NCBI GenBank assembly: GCA_944382025.1 | Contig: CALWMQ010000027.1 | Coordinates: 1-7,449, forward strand | Reading direction: 5' to 3' | Source: an uncultured Clostridia bacterium | GTDB taxonomy: Bacteria; Bacillota; Clostridia; Oscillospirales; Acutalibacteraceae | Length of the DNA stretch: 7,449 nt | Shown here: positions 1 to 5,824 of the stretch, piece after piece | Layout: each line of letters begins with the position of its first letter | Position numbering within the stretch: position 1 is the stretch's first letter | Notes under the pieces: model-generated | Databases searched by the model: none | What the model was told of the DNA's origin: nothing | Seen by the model: only the letters and a program-made list of their open reading frames with translations | Made by a program: the position numbers and the translations under genes

Positions 1-3000
1 CAGATACCCAGCATCAGGCCATCCCGGTTCCGCAGCAGATCGCTGACCGCCTCCTTTAGACGAGGGTTACGGAAGGTAGTAGCAATAAACTTACCGGAAC
101 CGTCCGGCTCATCGCCGCCGGAAAAACCGCCGGGGAGCATGACGATCTGGGCGGAACGCACCGCTTTTTCCATTTCCACAATGGTCTCCTCAATGGCGGC
201 GGGAGTCAGGTTGCGCACCACCAGCACCTGAGGATCAGCCCCAGCCCGTTCAAAGGCACGGGCCGTGTCGTATTCGCAGTTGGTACCGGGGAATACCGGG
301 ATAAACACCCGGGGCCGGGGCGCCTTAACAGCCGGGCTCCGGCCGCCGCGCTGGGTGAATAAGGGAATCTTATGAGGCATAGGGGCCTCTTCTTTGGGCA
401 CATTGGGAAAAATCGACTCCAGGGGTCCGGCCCAGACACGGATCAGATCATCCAGCTCCAATTCCGTACCATCGATGGCCACAGCTGCCTCATCGATAGT
501 CGTGCCGATAAGGGTATAATCCAGGCCCTCCAGACACATATCCCCTTCTTTAAGCTCCACCACCAGAGAACCGGCCAGAGGAGCAAACAGCTGATGACGG
601 TCCACCTGCCGGTTGAAGGCGAACCCGATTTTATTGCCGAAGCACATCCGGGCAATGGCGGCGGCCATGCCGCCCTCACCCACCACCGACGCGGCGTTGA
701 CCGCGCCAAAACGCACCAGCCGGGAAACCTGCTCCAGCAGATCTCGAGCCTGCTGCCAGCGGGGAAGACGGGTATCCTCATCCACCGGCAGGGGCAGGAA
801 GGCCACCAGAGAACCGGACTTCTGGAAAGCGGCGGTACCGGTCTGGGAGGCCTTGGTCATGCTCAAGGCAAAGCTGACCAGGGTTGGAGGGACATCCAGT
901 TCGTTAAAGCTGCCGGACATGGAATCCTTACCGCCGATGGAGGGGGTCCCCATCTCCTTCTGGGCCAGGAAAGCACCTAAAAGGGCGGCGGCAGGCTTGC
1001 CCCAGCGGGTAGGTTCGGTGCGCAGCCGTTCGAAATATTCCTGGAAGGTCAGCCGGGCGCTGAGAGGGTCGGCACCCATGGCAGCCAGCCTGGCCAGGGA
1101 GGACATGACAGCGTAGACCGCCCCATGGAAGGGGCTCCACCGGGAGATACCGGGAATAAAGCCGTAAGTCATAGCGGTGGCGTCATCGGTCTCGCCGTGA
1201 AGCACCGGCAGCTTGGCGGCCATGCCTTCCTCAGGGGTGAGCTGGTACCGGCCCGCGAAGGGCATATTGACCGTAGCCGCGCCGATACTGGCGTCAAACC
1301 GCTCCACCAGCCCTTTCTGACAGGCCACTTCCATACGGCGGAGGTTTTCCTTGAACGCGTCCGCCAGGGGGATCACCGCCAGGCCGGCGGGAACCGCCGT
1401 GCGGTAATCGGCTGTCTTATCCGGGGCGGTAATCACAGCCCGGGCCACCTGGGTCACCCCATTGGTATCCAGGAATGCCCGGCTGATATCCACAACGGTA
1501 TCTTCCCGCCAGGTCATCCGCAGGCGGGGTTCCACGGTAACAGTTGCCACTACAGTGGCCTCCAGGTTTTCCTTATCCGCGGCGGCGATAAAGGCGTCCA
1601 CATTGGCCGGATCCAGCACTACTACCATCCGCTCCTGGGATTCAGAGATGGCCAGTTCGGTACCGTCCAGCCCCTCATATTTCTTAGGTACTTTATTCAG
1701 ATCAATTTTCAGCCCAGGGGCCAGCTCGCCGATGGCCACGCACACGCCGCCGGCGCCAAAATCGTTGCACCGCTTGATCAGGGTGGACACTTTAGGATCC
1801 CGGAACAGGCGCTGAAGCTTCCGCTCGGTGGGGGGATTGCCCTTCTGCACCTCGGCCCCGCAGGTGTCAATGGACTCGGAGGTGTGAGCCTTGGAGGAAC
1901 CGGTAGCACCGCCGCAGCCATCCCGACCGGTACGGCCGCCCAGCAGCACGATCACATCCCCGGCTTTAGGAACCTCCCGCACCACGTTCCCTTTAGGCGA
2001 AGCGCCTACCACGGCGCCGATCTCCAGCCGTTTGGCCACATAGCCGGGATCATAGATCTCCGCCACCTGGCCGGTGGCCAGGCCAATCTGGTTGCCGTAG
2101 GAGGAATAACCGGAAGCCGCACCGGTGGTAATCTTCCGTGTAGGCAGTTTTCCCTCCAGGGTATCCTCCAGGCTCACCCGGGGATCGCCGCTGCCGGTGA
2201 CCCGCATGGCCTGATACACATAAGCCCGACCCGAAAGAGGATCCCGGATAGCACCGCCCAGACAGGTAGCCGCGCCGCCGAAAGGTTCTATCTCGGTGGG
2301 ATGGTTATGAGTCTCATTTTTGAACTGGACCAGCCATTTTTCGGTTTGGCCGTCAATGGTCACCGGCACCTCGATGGAGCAGGCGTTGATCTCCTCCGAT
2401 TCGTCCAGATCAGGAATTTTACCCTGCTTTTTCAGCAGTCGCATCCCCATGGTGGCCATATCCATCAGGCATACGTTTTTCTTGGAAATCCGCTCCCCGT
2501 ACACCTCTTTCCGAGCATCATAATAGGCCTGAAGGGCATCCTCGATCACCTGGGACAAGGCGCCCTTCTCCACCTCCACCGCCTCCAGACGGGTCAGGAA
2601 AGTAGTGTGGCGGCAATGGTCGGACCAATAGGTATCAATGACCCGCAATTCGGTAACCGAAGGATCCCGGTGTTCCTCATTCCGGAAATAATCCCGGCAG
2701 AAAGCCAGATCCTCCACCGACATGGCGAAGCCCATGGTTTTCCAGTACGCGGCGATTTCCTCATTGCCCATGGCGGTGAAGCCGGTAACCCGGGCCACGT
2801 CAGCAGGCCGGTCAGCAGTCAGATCCAGGGTTTCCGGCTTGTCCAATGAGGCGATACGGGATTCCACCGGGTTAACCAGATAGGCCTTGACCTTGTTTAA
2901 CTCCTCTTCGGTCAGATCCCCCTCCAGGCACACCACCCGGGCGGTAGCTGCCCGGGGACGTTCACCCTGGGTGAGAAGCTGCACACACTGGGCAGCGGAA

Positions 3001-3293
3001 TCCGCCCGCTGGTCGTACTGGCCGGGCAGGTATTCCATAGCAAACACCTGCCAGCCCGCCTCCACCGTCAGGGTCTCATCATACACCTGATCAGCGTTGG
3101 GCTCCGAAAACACGATCCCTCTGGCCCGTTCAAATTCCTCCTGTGACAGCCCCTCCACATCGTAGCGGTTAAGCAGCCGCAGCCCCTTGATCTGGGTCAT
3201 CCCCAGATTTTCACGCAGGTCCGCAAGAATATGGCGGGCCTCCACATCGAAGCCCTCCCGTTTCTCCACAAATACCCGGATAACCTTGGACAT
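1..3293 (-). CDS. purL: Phosphoribosylformylglycinamidine synthase, single-chain PurS-PurL-PurQ type (3' end cut by window)
   Basis: This cytosolic enzyme makes FGAM from FGAR, ATP and glutamine (fourth step of purine synthesis). The frame is open from ATG at 3293 to the left edge (1097 full codons), and every motif checked lies in that frame, so I see no frameshift. The PurS-like N-terminus covers about residues 1-150. The synthetase core follows, with SDHCRHTT at 224-231, NETHNHPTEIEPFGG from 326, GGRTGRDGCGG from 452, NDFGAGG from 510 and GGKDSMSG from 787. The glutaminase domain begins near 996 with PGTNCEYD (1002-1009) and LPGGFS (1053-1058). The window ends after LMLGI and the first two bases (TG) of codon 1098, which should be the nucleophile Cys of the usual GICNG motif. 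The clostridial single-chain family is about 1,230-1,260 residues, so roughly 150 residues are missing. The start is supported by GGAGGAGG seven bases upstream. It is divergent from the regulator gene at 3923. Confidence 0.97.
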   Translation of the reverse strand, partial: MSKVIRVFVEKREGFDVEARHILADLRENLGMTQIKGLRLLNRYDVEGLSQEEFERARGIVFSEPNADQVYDETLTVEAGWQVFAMEYLPGQYDQRADSAAQCVQLLTQGERPRAATARVVCLEGDLTEEELNKVKAYLVNPVESRIASLDKPETLDLTADRPADVARVTGFTAMGNEEIAAYWKTMGFAMSVEDLAFCRDYFRNEEHRDPSVTELRVIDTYWSDHCRHTTFLTRLEAVEVEKGALSQVIEDALQAYYDARKEVYGERISKKNVCLMDMATMGMRLLKKQGKIPDLDESEEINACSIEVPVTIDGQTEKWLVQFKNETHNHPTEIEPFGGAATCLGGAIRDPLSGRAYVYQAMRVTGSGDPRVSLEDTLEGKLPTRKITTGAASGYSSYGNQIGLATGQVAEIYDPGYVAKRLEIGAVVGASPKGNVVREVPKAGDVIVLLGGRTGRDGCGGATGSSKAHTSESIDTCGAEVQKGNPPTERKLQRLFRDPKVSTLIKRCNDFGAGGVCVAIGELAPGLKIDLNKVPKKYEGLDGTELAISESQERMVVVLDPANVDAFIAAADKENLEATVVATVTVEPRLRMTWREDTVVDISRAFLDTNGVTQVARAVITAPDKTADYRTAVPAGLAVIPLADAFKENLRRMEVACQKGLVERFDASIGAATVNMPFAGRYQLTPEEGMAAKLPVLHGETDDATAMTYGFIPGISRWSPFHGAVYAVMSSLARLAAMGADPLSARLTFQEYFERLRTEPTRWGKPAAALLGAFLAQKEMGTPSIGGKDSMSGSFNELDVPPTLVSFALSMTKASQTGTAAFQKSGSLVAFLPLPVDEDTRLPRWQQARDLLEQVSRLVRFGAVNAASVVGEGGMAAAIARMCFGNKIGFAFNRQVDRHQLFAPLAGSLVVELKEGDMCLEGLDYTLIGTTIDEAAVAIDGTELELDDLIRVWAGPLESIFPNVPKEEAPMPHKIPLFTQRGGRSPAVKAPRPRVFIPVFPGTNCEYDTARAFERAGADPQVLVVRNLTPAAIEETIVEMEKAVRSAQIVMLPGGFSGGDEPDGSGKFIATTFRNPRLKEAVSDLLRNRDGLMLGI

Positions 3294-3300
3294 GAGTGTA

Positions 3301-3308
3301 CCTCCTCC
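3301..3308 (-). promoter_or_regulatory. purL ribosome binding site
   Basis: On the minus strand GGAGGAGG ends seven bases before the ATG at 3293. This is a near-ideal Shine-Dalgarno sequence with ideal spacing, and it fixes the purL start. Confidence 0.9.
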
Positions 3309-3340
3309 TATTTTCCGCCTGAAAGCAGCCAAACCATTCC

Positions 3341-3350
3341 AGAATATTCT
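3341..3350. promoter_or_regulatory. Palindrome AGAATATTCT at the predicted purL transcription start
   Basis: This is a perfect 10-bp palindrome lying immediately downstream of the candidate purL -10 element and centred at about +1. A repressor bound here would block purL transcription. It does not match the Bacillus PurR PurBox. The operator role is inferred from position and symmetry only. Confidence 0.4.
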
Positions 3351-3352
3351 AC

Positions 3353-3381
3353 AGTATACCACATTTAGCGCCGAAGAAAAA
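3353..3381 (-). promoter_or_regulatory. Candidate purL promoter
   Basis: On the minus strand a -10-like TATACT occupies 3358-3353 in the context TGTGGTATACT. This resembles the TGTGGTATAAT context of the divergent regulator promoter. The -35 position at 17-base spacing reads TTTTTC (3381-3376), which is weak, so the promoter may rely on upstream -10 contacts or an activator. Transcription would begin near 3346, giving a leader of about 50 bases. A weaker alternative, TTGTTG-17-TAATAT, lies on the same strand near 3710-3738 and would give a much longer leader. Confidence 0.5.
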
Positions 3382-3720
3382 GGGGGAAATGGTTTGAAAA
3401 AAGGTGAACGGCCGGGAGAAGTTTTGTGCTTTTCCGGCAAGGAGGTTTTCTCCGGGAAGAGGATGCTTTTCTGGGGGGCAGTACAGGGTCGTGTGCCGTC
3501 TCCCATCGCGGCCTGGACGGGAGCCATAGACGCACCGGTGCTGCGGAACCGTTATGGGCCCAGCCCGCTTCCAGGAACCCCCGATCGACGCGCCAAAGGT
3601 AAACCGGGAATAATTTCGATTGCCCCATCCCATGATCAGCTACCGGACCACTACAATGGTTCTTTTACCGTCAAATCCAAAATTTATTTTTCGTTCATAC
3701 TCCTCCATCCATATTAACTT
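3382..3720. other. Non-coding, hairpin-rich spacer between purL and the regulator promoter
   Basis: I find no convincing gene in this stretch of about 340 bases. Short open frames on both strands give low-complexity, Arg/Pro/Ser-rich translations without recognisable motifs or good ribosome binding sites. It holds inverted repeats. One at 3411-3438 is a 10-bp stem with a single bulged base, one G-U pair and loop TTTTGTG. A small GGAG/CTCC hairpin lies at 3441-3453. A larger imperfect hairpin lies at 3478-3544. The near-repeat TGCTTTTCYGG occurs at 3427-3437 and 3464-3474. GC content falls sharply after about 3650. I looked for T-box, purine, ZTP, tmRNA and SRP RNA signatures and saw none that fit. 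It could be a long purL leader, a small RNA, or decayed sequence. Confidence 0.5.
3478..3544. other. Long imperfect inverted repeat, possible structured RNA
   Basis: The outer arms GCAGTAC (3478-3484) and GTGCTGC (3538-3544) pair over 7 bp with one G-U. After an internal loop, GTGCCGTCT (3492-3500) pairs with AGACGCAC (3528-3535) over 8 bp with one bulged C. A short CCC/GGG pairing can form inside. On the opposite strand the same fold needs an A-C mismatch in place of the G-U, so the plus strand is slightly favoured. I do not recognise an RNA family. Confidence 0.35.
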
Positions 3721-3749
3721 GTAGCAGGTATACCAACAAACCTCAAAAT

Positions 3750-3767
3750 ATTCTTACATGTGAGAAT
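3750..3767. promoter_or_regulatory. 18-bp near-perfect palindrome upstream of the regulator promoter
   Basis: ATTCTTACATGTGAGAAT has eight of nine half-site positions matching around a centre between 3758 and 3759 (core ACATGT). It sits 14-31 bases upstream of the -35 element of the regulator gene. A second, overlapping palindrome GAGAATTTCTC covers 3762-3772. Size and symmetry fit a site for a dimeric DNA-binding protein, perhaps the neighbouring regulator itself. This is inference. Confidence 0.45.
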
Positions 3768-3780
3768 TTCTCGCTCGTGT

Positions 3781-3808
3781 TTGCAAACATACGGTTTTGT
3801 GGTATAAT
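3781..3808 (+). promoter_or_regulatory. Promoter of the LexA-like regulator gene
   Basis: TTGCAA (3781-3786) and a perfect TATAAT (3803-3808) are separated by 16 bases, fitting a housekeeping sigma-A promoter. Transcription would start near 3815, giving an untranslated leader of about 107 bases before the TTG start at 3923. Confidence 0.75.
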
Positions 3809-3828
3809 CCTTTCTAACCGGTTATACC
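3801..3828. promoter_or_regulatory. Nested operator-like palindromes over the regulator -10 and start site
   Basis: TAACCGGTTA (3815-3824) is a perfect 10-bp palindrome beginning at the predicted +1. Separately, GGTATAA (3801-3807), which contains most of the -10 element, is inverted as TTATACC at 3822-3828. Binding here would occlude RNA polymerase, as expected for an autorepressor operator. LexA-like and phage-type repressors commonly regulate their own promoters; that this site is used so is inference. Confidence 0.5.
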
Positions 3829-3909
3829 CTCCTTTATTGTAGGGGGTTGACCCGGACTTGGAGCTCCGGACGCTCCTTCTTGTAAACGATGTGTTCTATT
3901 TTTTCCTAT

Positions 3910-3915
3910 GGAGGT
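3910..3915 (+). promoter_or_regulatory. Ribosome binding site deciding a TTG start
   Basis: GGAGGT lies seven bases before TTG at 3923. The only upstream in-frame ATG (3908) overlaps this Shine-Dalgarno sequence itself and has no good ribosome binding site of its own. The TTG is therefore the better start and removes five residues from the longest reading. Confidence 0.85.
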
Positions 3916-3922
3916 GCCTGCA

Positions 3923-4807
3923 TTGACAACCAGCGAACGTATCCGGCAGCGTCGGAAAGAGTTGGGTCTTTCCGCGGAAAGCATTGCCTCCGCCCTGGGG
4001 GTATCCCGGGCCACTTTATATCGCTATGAGTCGTCAGAAAATGAAAAGATACCCTCATTTGTACTTGAGCCCCTGGCCAGGATTCTCCTGACAACTCCCG
4101 CCTATTTAATGGGATGGGATGAGCCGGTTGCGCCCGCGGGGCAGGATCATCATTTTGCCAATATGCTGGAACGTCTATGCGCGGCGTGGGATCGCCCCCC
4201 TCAGCGGGTGGAGCGGGATCTTTCCATTCCCCACGACCGGATGCACCAGCTGCGCAGCGCGGGGGTTCAGCCCACCGGGGAAGAACTGGACCGGTTCGCC
4301 GCTTATTTTTCGGTACCCCGGGCGCTGCTGGAACCACGTCGGCCGGAACCTCCGGCTTTTTCGGAGAGCGATGGCAATGTTATCCCTATTGCCCAGCCTT
4401 CCGCCGTCAAGTCTATCCCGGTACTGGGCAAAGTACCGGCCGGAGTGCCTATCGAGGCGGTACAGGATGTTATCGAGCATATCGATATTACCGACAAAAT
4501 GGCCCGGTCAGGCTACGAGTATTTCGGTCTGCTGGTAACCGGCAACAGCATGTTCCCGGAATACCTGGACGGGGATGTGGTCATCGTGCGTATGCAGCCT
4601 ACCGCTGAGACCGGGGATGATGTATTCGCCTACATCAACGGCTATGACGCCACCCTGAAACGGATCATAGTGACCGAAAACGGCATCCAACTCCGGCCCC
4701 TGAATCCGGAATACGAGACCCGCAGCTTTACCAATCAGGAGGTTGCCAAACTGCCGGTGACCATTGCCGGGGTAGTGGTGGAGCTTCGCCGGAAAAAGAG
4801 CCGGTAG
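3923..4807 (+). CDS. LexA-like self-cleaving transcription regulator (XRE HTH, second HTH-like segment, S24 peptidase)
   Basis: This is a 294-residue cytosolic DNA-binding regulator. Residues about 4-65 form an XRE helix-turn-helix, with recognition helix near SRATLYRYE (28-36) and the phage-repressor-like ending AYLMGW. Residues about 78-138 look like a second, divergent XRE fold. A linker leads to an S24/LexA domain with candidate cleavage site A173-G174 (in VPAGVP), Ser209 in GNSM, and Lys246 in the segment TLKRI. The Ser-Lys spacing of 37 equals that of E. coli LexA (S119/K156), and the Ala-Ser spacing is 36 against 35. The autoproteolytic apparatus therefore appears intact, which implies RecA- or stress-triggered inactivation as in that family. 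It differs from the SOS LexA of Firmicutes, whose N-terminus is a winged helix. It stands alone, divergent from purL and convergent with the ATPase operon, with no phage genes nearby. Its targets cannot be read from the sequence; autoregulation is likely from the palindromes at its promoter. Confidence 0.92.
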   Translation: MTTSERIRQRRKELGLSAESIASALGVSRATLYRYESSENEKIPSFVLEPLARILLTTPAYLMGWDEPVAPAGQDHHFANMLERLCAAWDRPPQRVERDLSIPHDRMHQLRSAGVQPTGEELDRFAAYFSVPRALLEPRRPEPPAFSESDGNVIPIAQPSAVKSIPVLGKVPAGVPIEAVQDVIEHIDITDKMARSGYEYFGLLVTGNSMFPEYLDGDVVIVRMQPTAETGDDVFAYINGYDATLKRIIVTENGIQLRPLNPEYETRSFTNQEVAKLPVTIAGVVVELRRKKSR

Positions 4808-4911
4808 CGATCTCTCAGATGACCTTACCCACCGCCCGATGCCTGCCGCTTCTTTATCAGAGGCGCTTCTCCTTGCTTGCTGGCACGCGGCGCCGGTACA
4901 CAATACAGTAA

Positions 4912-4949
4912 AGCCCCGGAATCCGCTGGATTAAGCGGGTTCCGGGGCT
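4912..4949. terminator. Long hairpin, probable bidirectional terminator
   Basis: The arms AGCCCCGGAA (4912-4921) and TTCCGGGGCT (4940-4949) pair over 10 bp. The stem continues through one T-G wobble and CCGCT/AGCGG to a 6-base loop, GGATTA, giving 16 pairs in all. The minus-strand exit reads TTTACTGTATT and the plus-strand exit GCTTCTTTCC. Both are T-rich without an unbroken run. It lies between the convergent regulator gene (105 bases past its stop) and the end of the ATPase operon (84 bases past the subunit D stop), so it probably serves both. The rest of 4808-5032 shows no gene. Confidence 0.8.
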
Positions 4950-5032
4950 GCTTCTTTCCATAGCGACGGTATGCTTTCCTCCATATATTCCGGTCTGCCG
5001 CATTCCGGATGCCGTCAGACTTCCTGGGAATC

Positions 5033-5683
5033 TCACCCATGGTCGGAATAATGGTGGGCTTTGTCCAGCATCATGTCTTTCACCTTCATCAGCCGGGTCC
5101 GGCTGGCCCGATCATTTTCCTCCAGCTTCATGGTAATATAGCGGATCGATTCCCGCATCCGGGGAATCATGACGTGCTCCAGGGCATTGACTCGCCGGCG
5201 GGTTTTCTCAATCTCGGCAGCCATCAGCTGAACCGCTTTCTCACATTCCGCCAGCCGGAGCATGGTAGGCAGCAGTTCCGCTAACAGAGAAACGGCATCA
5301 TCCAATTCAAAGGAAGTAAACGCAAAGCCGTAAGGGAATTGATCAGACGCTTCCTCTGTGCGGGTGACCGGATGGAATTGAGGAGTTTCCACACTCATGA
5401 CATTTCGGGTGGAGACCTTCAGCCCCACCTCCTGCTTGGGAGACAGCAGGGCGGCGTCCAGCTGTTCTTTCTGCATAGCGGCGCTGGCCAGGACAAAATG
5501 GCGGTTTGCCTCCCGTAGTCCGGCCTCCACCTGTTCCCGGAGAACCCTATTTTCCCGGACTCGCTCCAGAAATTGGCGCATCAATTCATCCCGTTTGTCC
5601 TTGAGCAGCTTATGCCCGCGGGTAGCGGTATTCAGCTGCTTTTTCAGCCGGGCCAGCTCCATACGGGTGGGGTTGACATTCAC
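5033..5683 (-). CDS. atpD: V/A-type ATP synthase subunit D (central stalk)
   Basis: Subunit D forms the rotating central shaft inside the A3B3 head of the V/A-type ATPase and couples ATP turnover to ion movement through the membrane ring. The 216-residue length is normal for the family. The N-terminus NVNPTRMELARLKKQL and the following GHKLLKDKRDELM (from residue 23) are family hallmarks. Both ends are long amphipathic, charged helices expected to form the coiled coil (about residues 5-75 and 130-210), with a short middle region. The start is GTG at 5683. An in-frame TGA lies three codons upstream, and AGGTGA precedes it by six bases, so GTG is preferred over the internal ATG at residue 8. 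It follows subunit B after a 141-base gap and appears to be the last gene before the terminator hairpin. The alternative symbol is ntpD; it is not the F-type beta subunit that shares the name atpD. Confidence 0.96.
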   Translation of the reverse strand: MNVNPTRMELARLKKQLNTATRGHKLLKDKRDELMRQFLERVRENRVLREQVEAGLREANRHFVLASAAMQKEQLDAALLSPKQEVGLKVSTRNVMSVETPQFHPVTRTEEASDQFPYGFAFTSFELDDAVSLLAELLPTMLRLAECEKAVQLMAAEIEKTRRRVNALEHVMIPRMRESIRYITMKLEENDRASRTRLMKVKDMMLDKAHHYSDHG

Positions 5684-5824
5684 GGGTAGTCACCTGCCTT
5701 TCATTGTCAGCGGATCCCTCATCAGGCGGGTATCCGGATGACGGTATTTTAAAAAGTTCAAGGGGGTGTGTCCTGTATTGCGTGCGACAGCGTCTTCGGT
5801 TGAATGACGGCAGCCGCTCCCTTC
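5684..5824 (-). other. Gap between ATPase subunit B and D genes
   Basis: These 141 bases are unusually long for adjacent genes of one enzyme. They hold no credible gene. An inverted repeat GGATCCC (5712-5718) with GGGTATCC (5728-5735) gives a 7-bp stem with one bulged T, just upstream of the subunit D ribosome binding site (AGGTGA, 5695-5690). An A/T-rich stretch lies at 5746-5757. The hairpin could act in mRNA processing, partial termination or translation control; no promoter is clear. Confidence 0.45.

Noticed and set aside
1125..2849. Open plus-strand frame of 574 codons opposite purL
   Set aside because: It is antisense to a well-supported purL reading. Its Gly/His/Ile-rich composition is that of a GC-rich shadow frame, and no ribosome binding site or known motif is seen.
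3485..3495. GGGTCGTG, as in the ZTP riboswitch that often precedes purine genes
   Set aside because: The partner CGACCC and the conserved 3' pseudoknot region are absent in the needed order on either strand.
3349..3633. Overlapping minus-strand frames of 94 and 87 codons in the spacer
   Set aside because: Neither has a Shine-Dalgarno sequence, their composition is unlike a protein, and neither resembles a known family.
3670..3690. TTGGATTTGACGG on the minus strand, resembling the start of tmRNA
   Set aside because: No matching 3' acceptor and T-arm sequence is found at a suitable distance, so the resemblance is taken as chance.
3187..3717. Plus-strand frame of 176 codons spanning the purL start and the spacer
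   Set aside because: Its first third is antisense to purL and the rest crosses hairpins and the purL promoter; the translation shows no motif.
3781..3800. Possible Firmicute LexA (DinR) box around CAAACATACGGTTTTG
   Set aside because: Only the outer CAAA/TTTG are symmetric; the GAAC/GTTC core of the DinR box is missing.
4825..5040. Minus-strand frame of 71 codons whose ATG overlaps the subunit D stop
   Set aside because: No ribosome binding site precedes it and it reads straight through the terminator hairpin; the Arg/Lys/Pro-rich product looks random.
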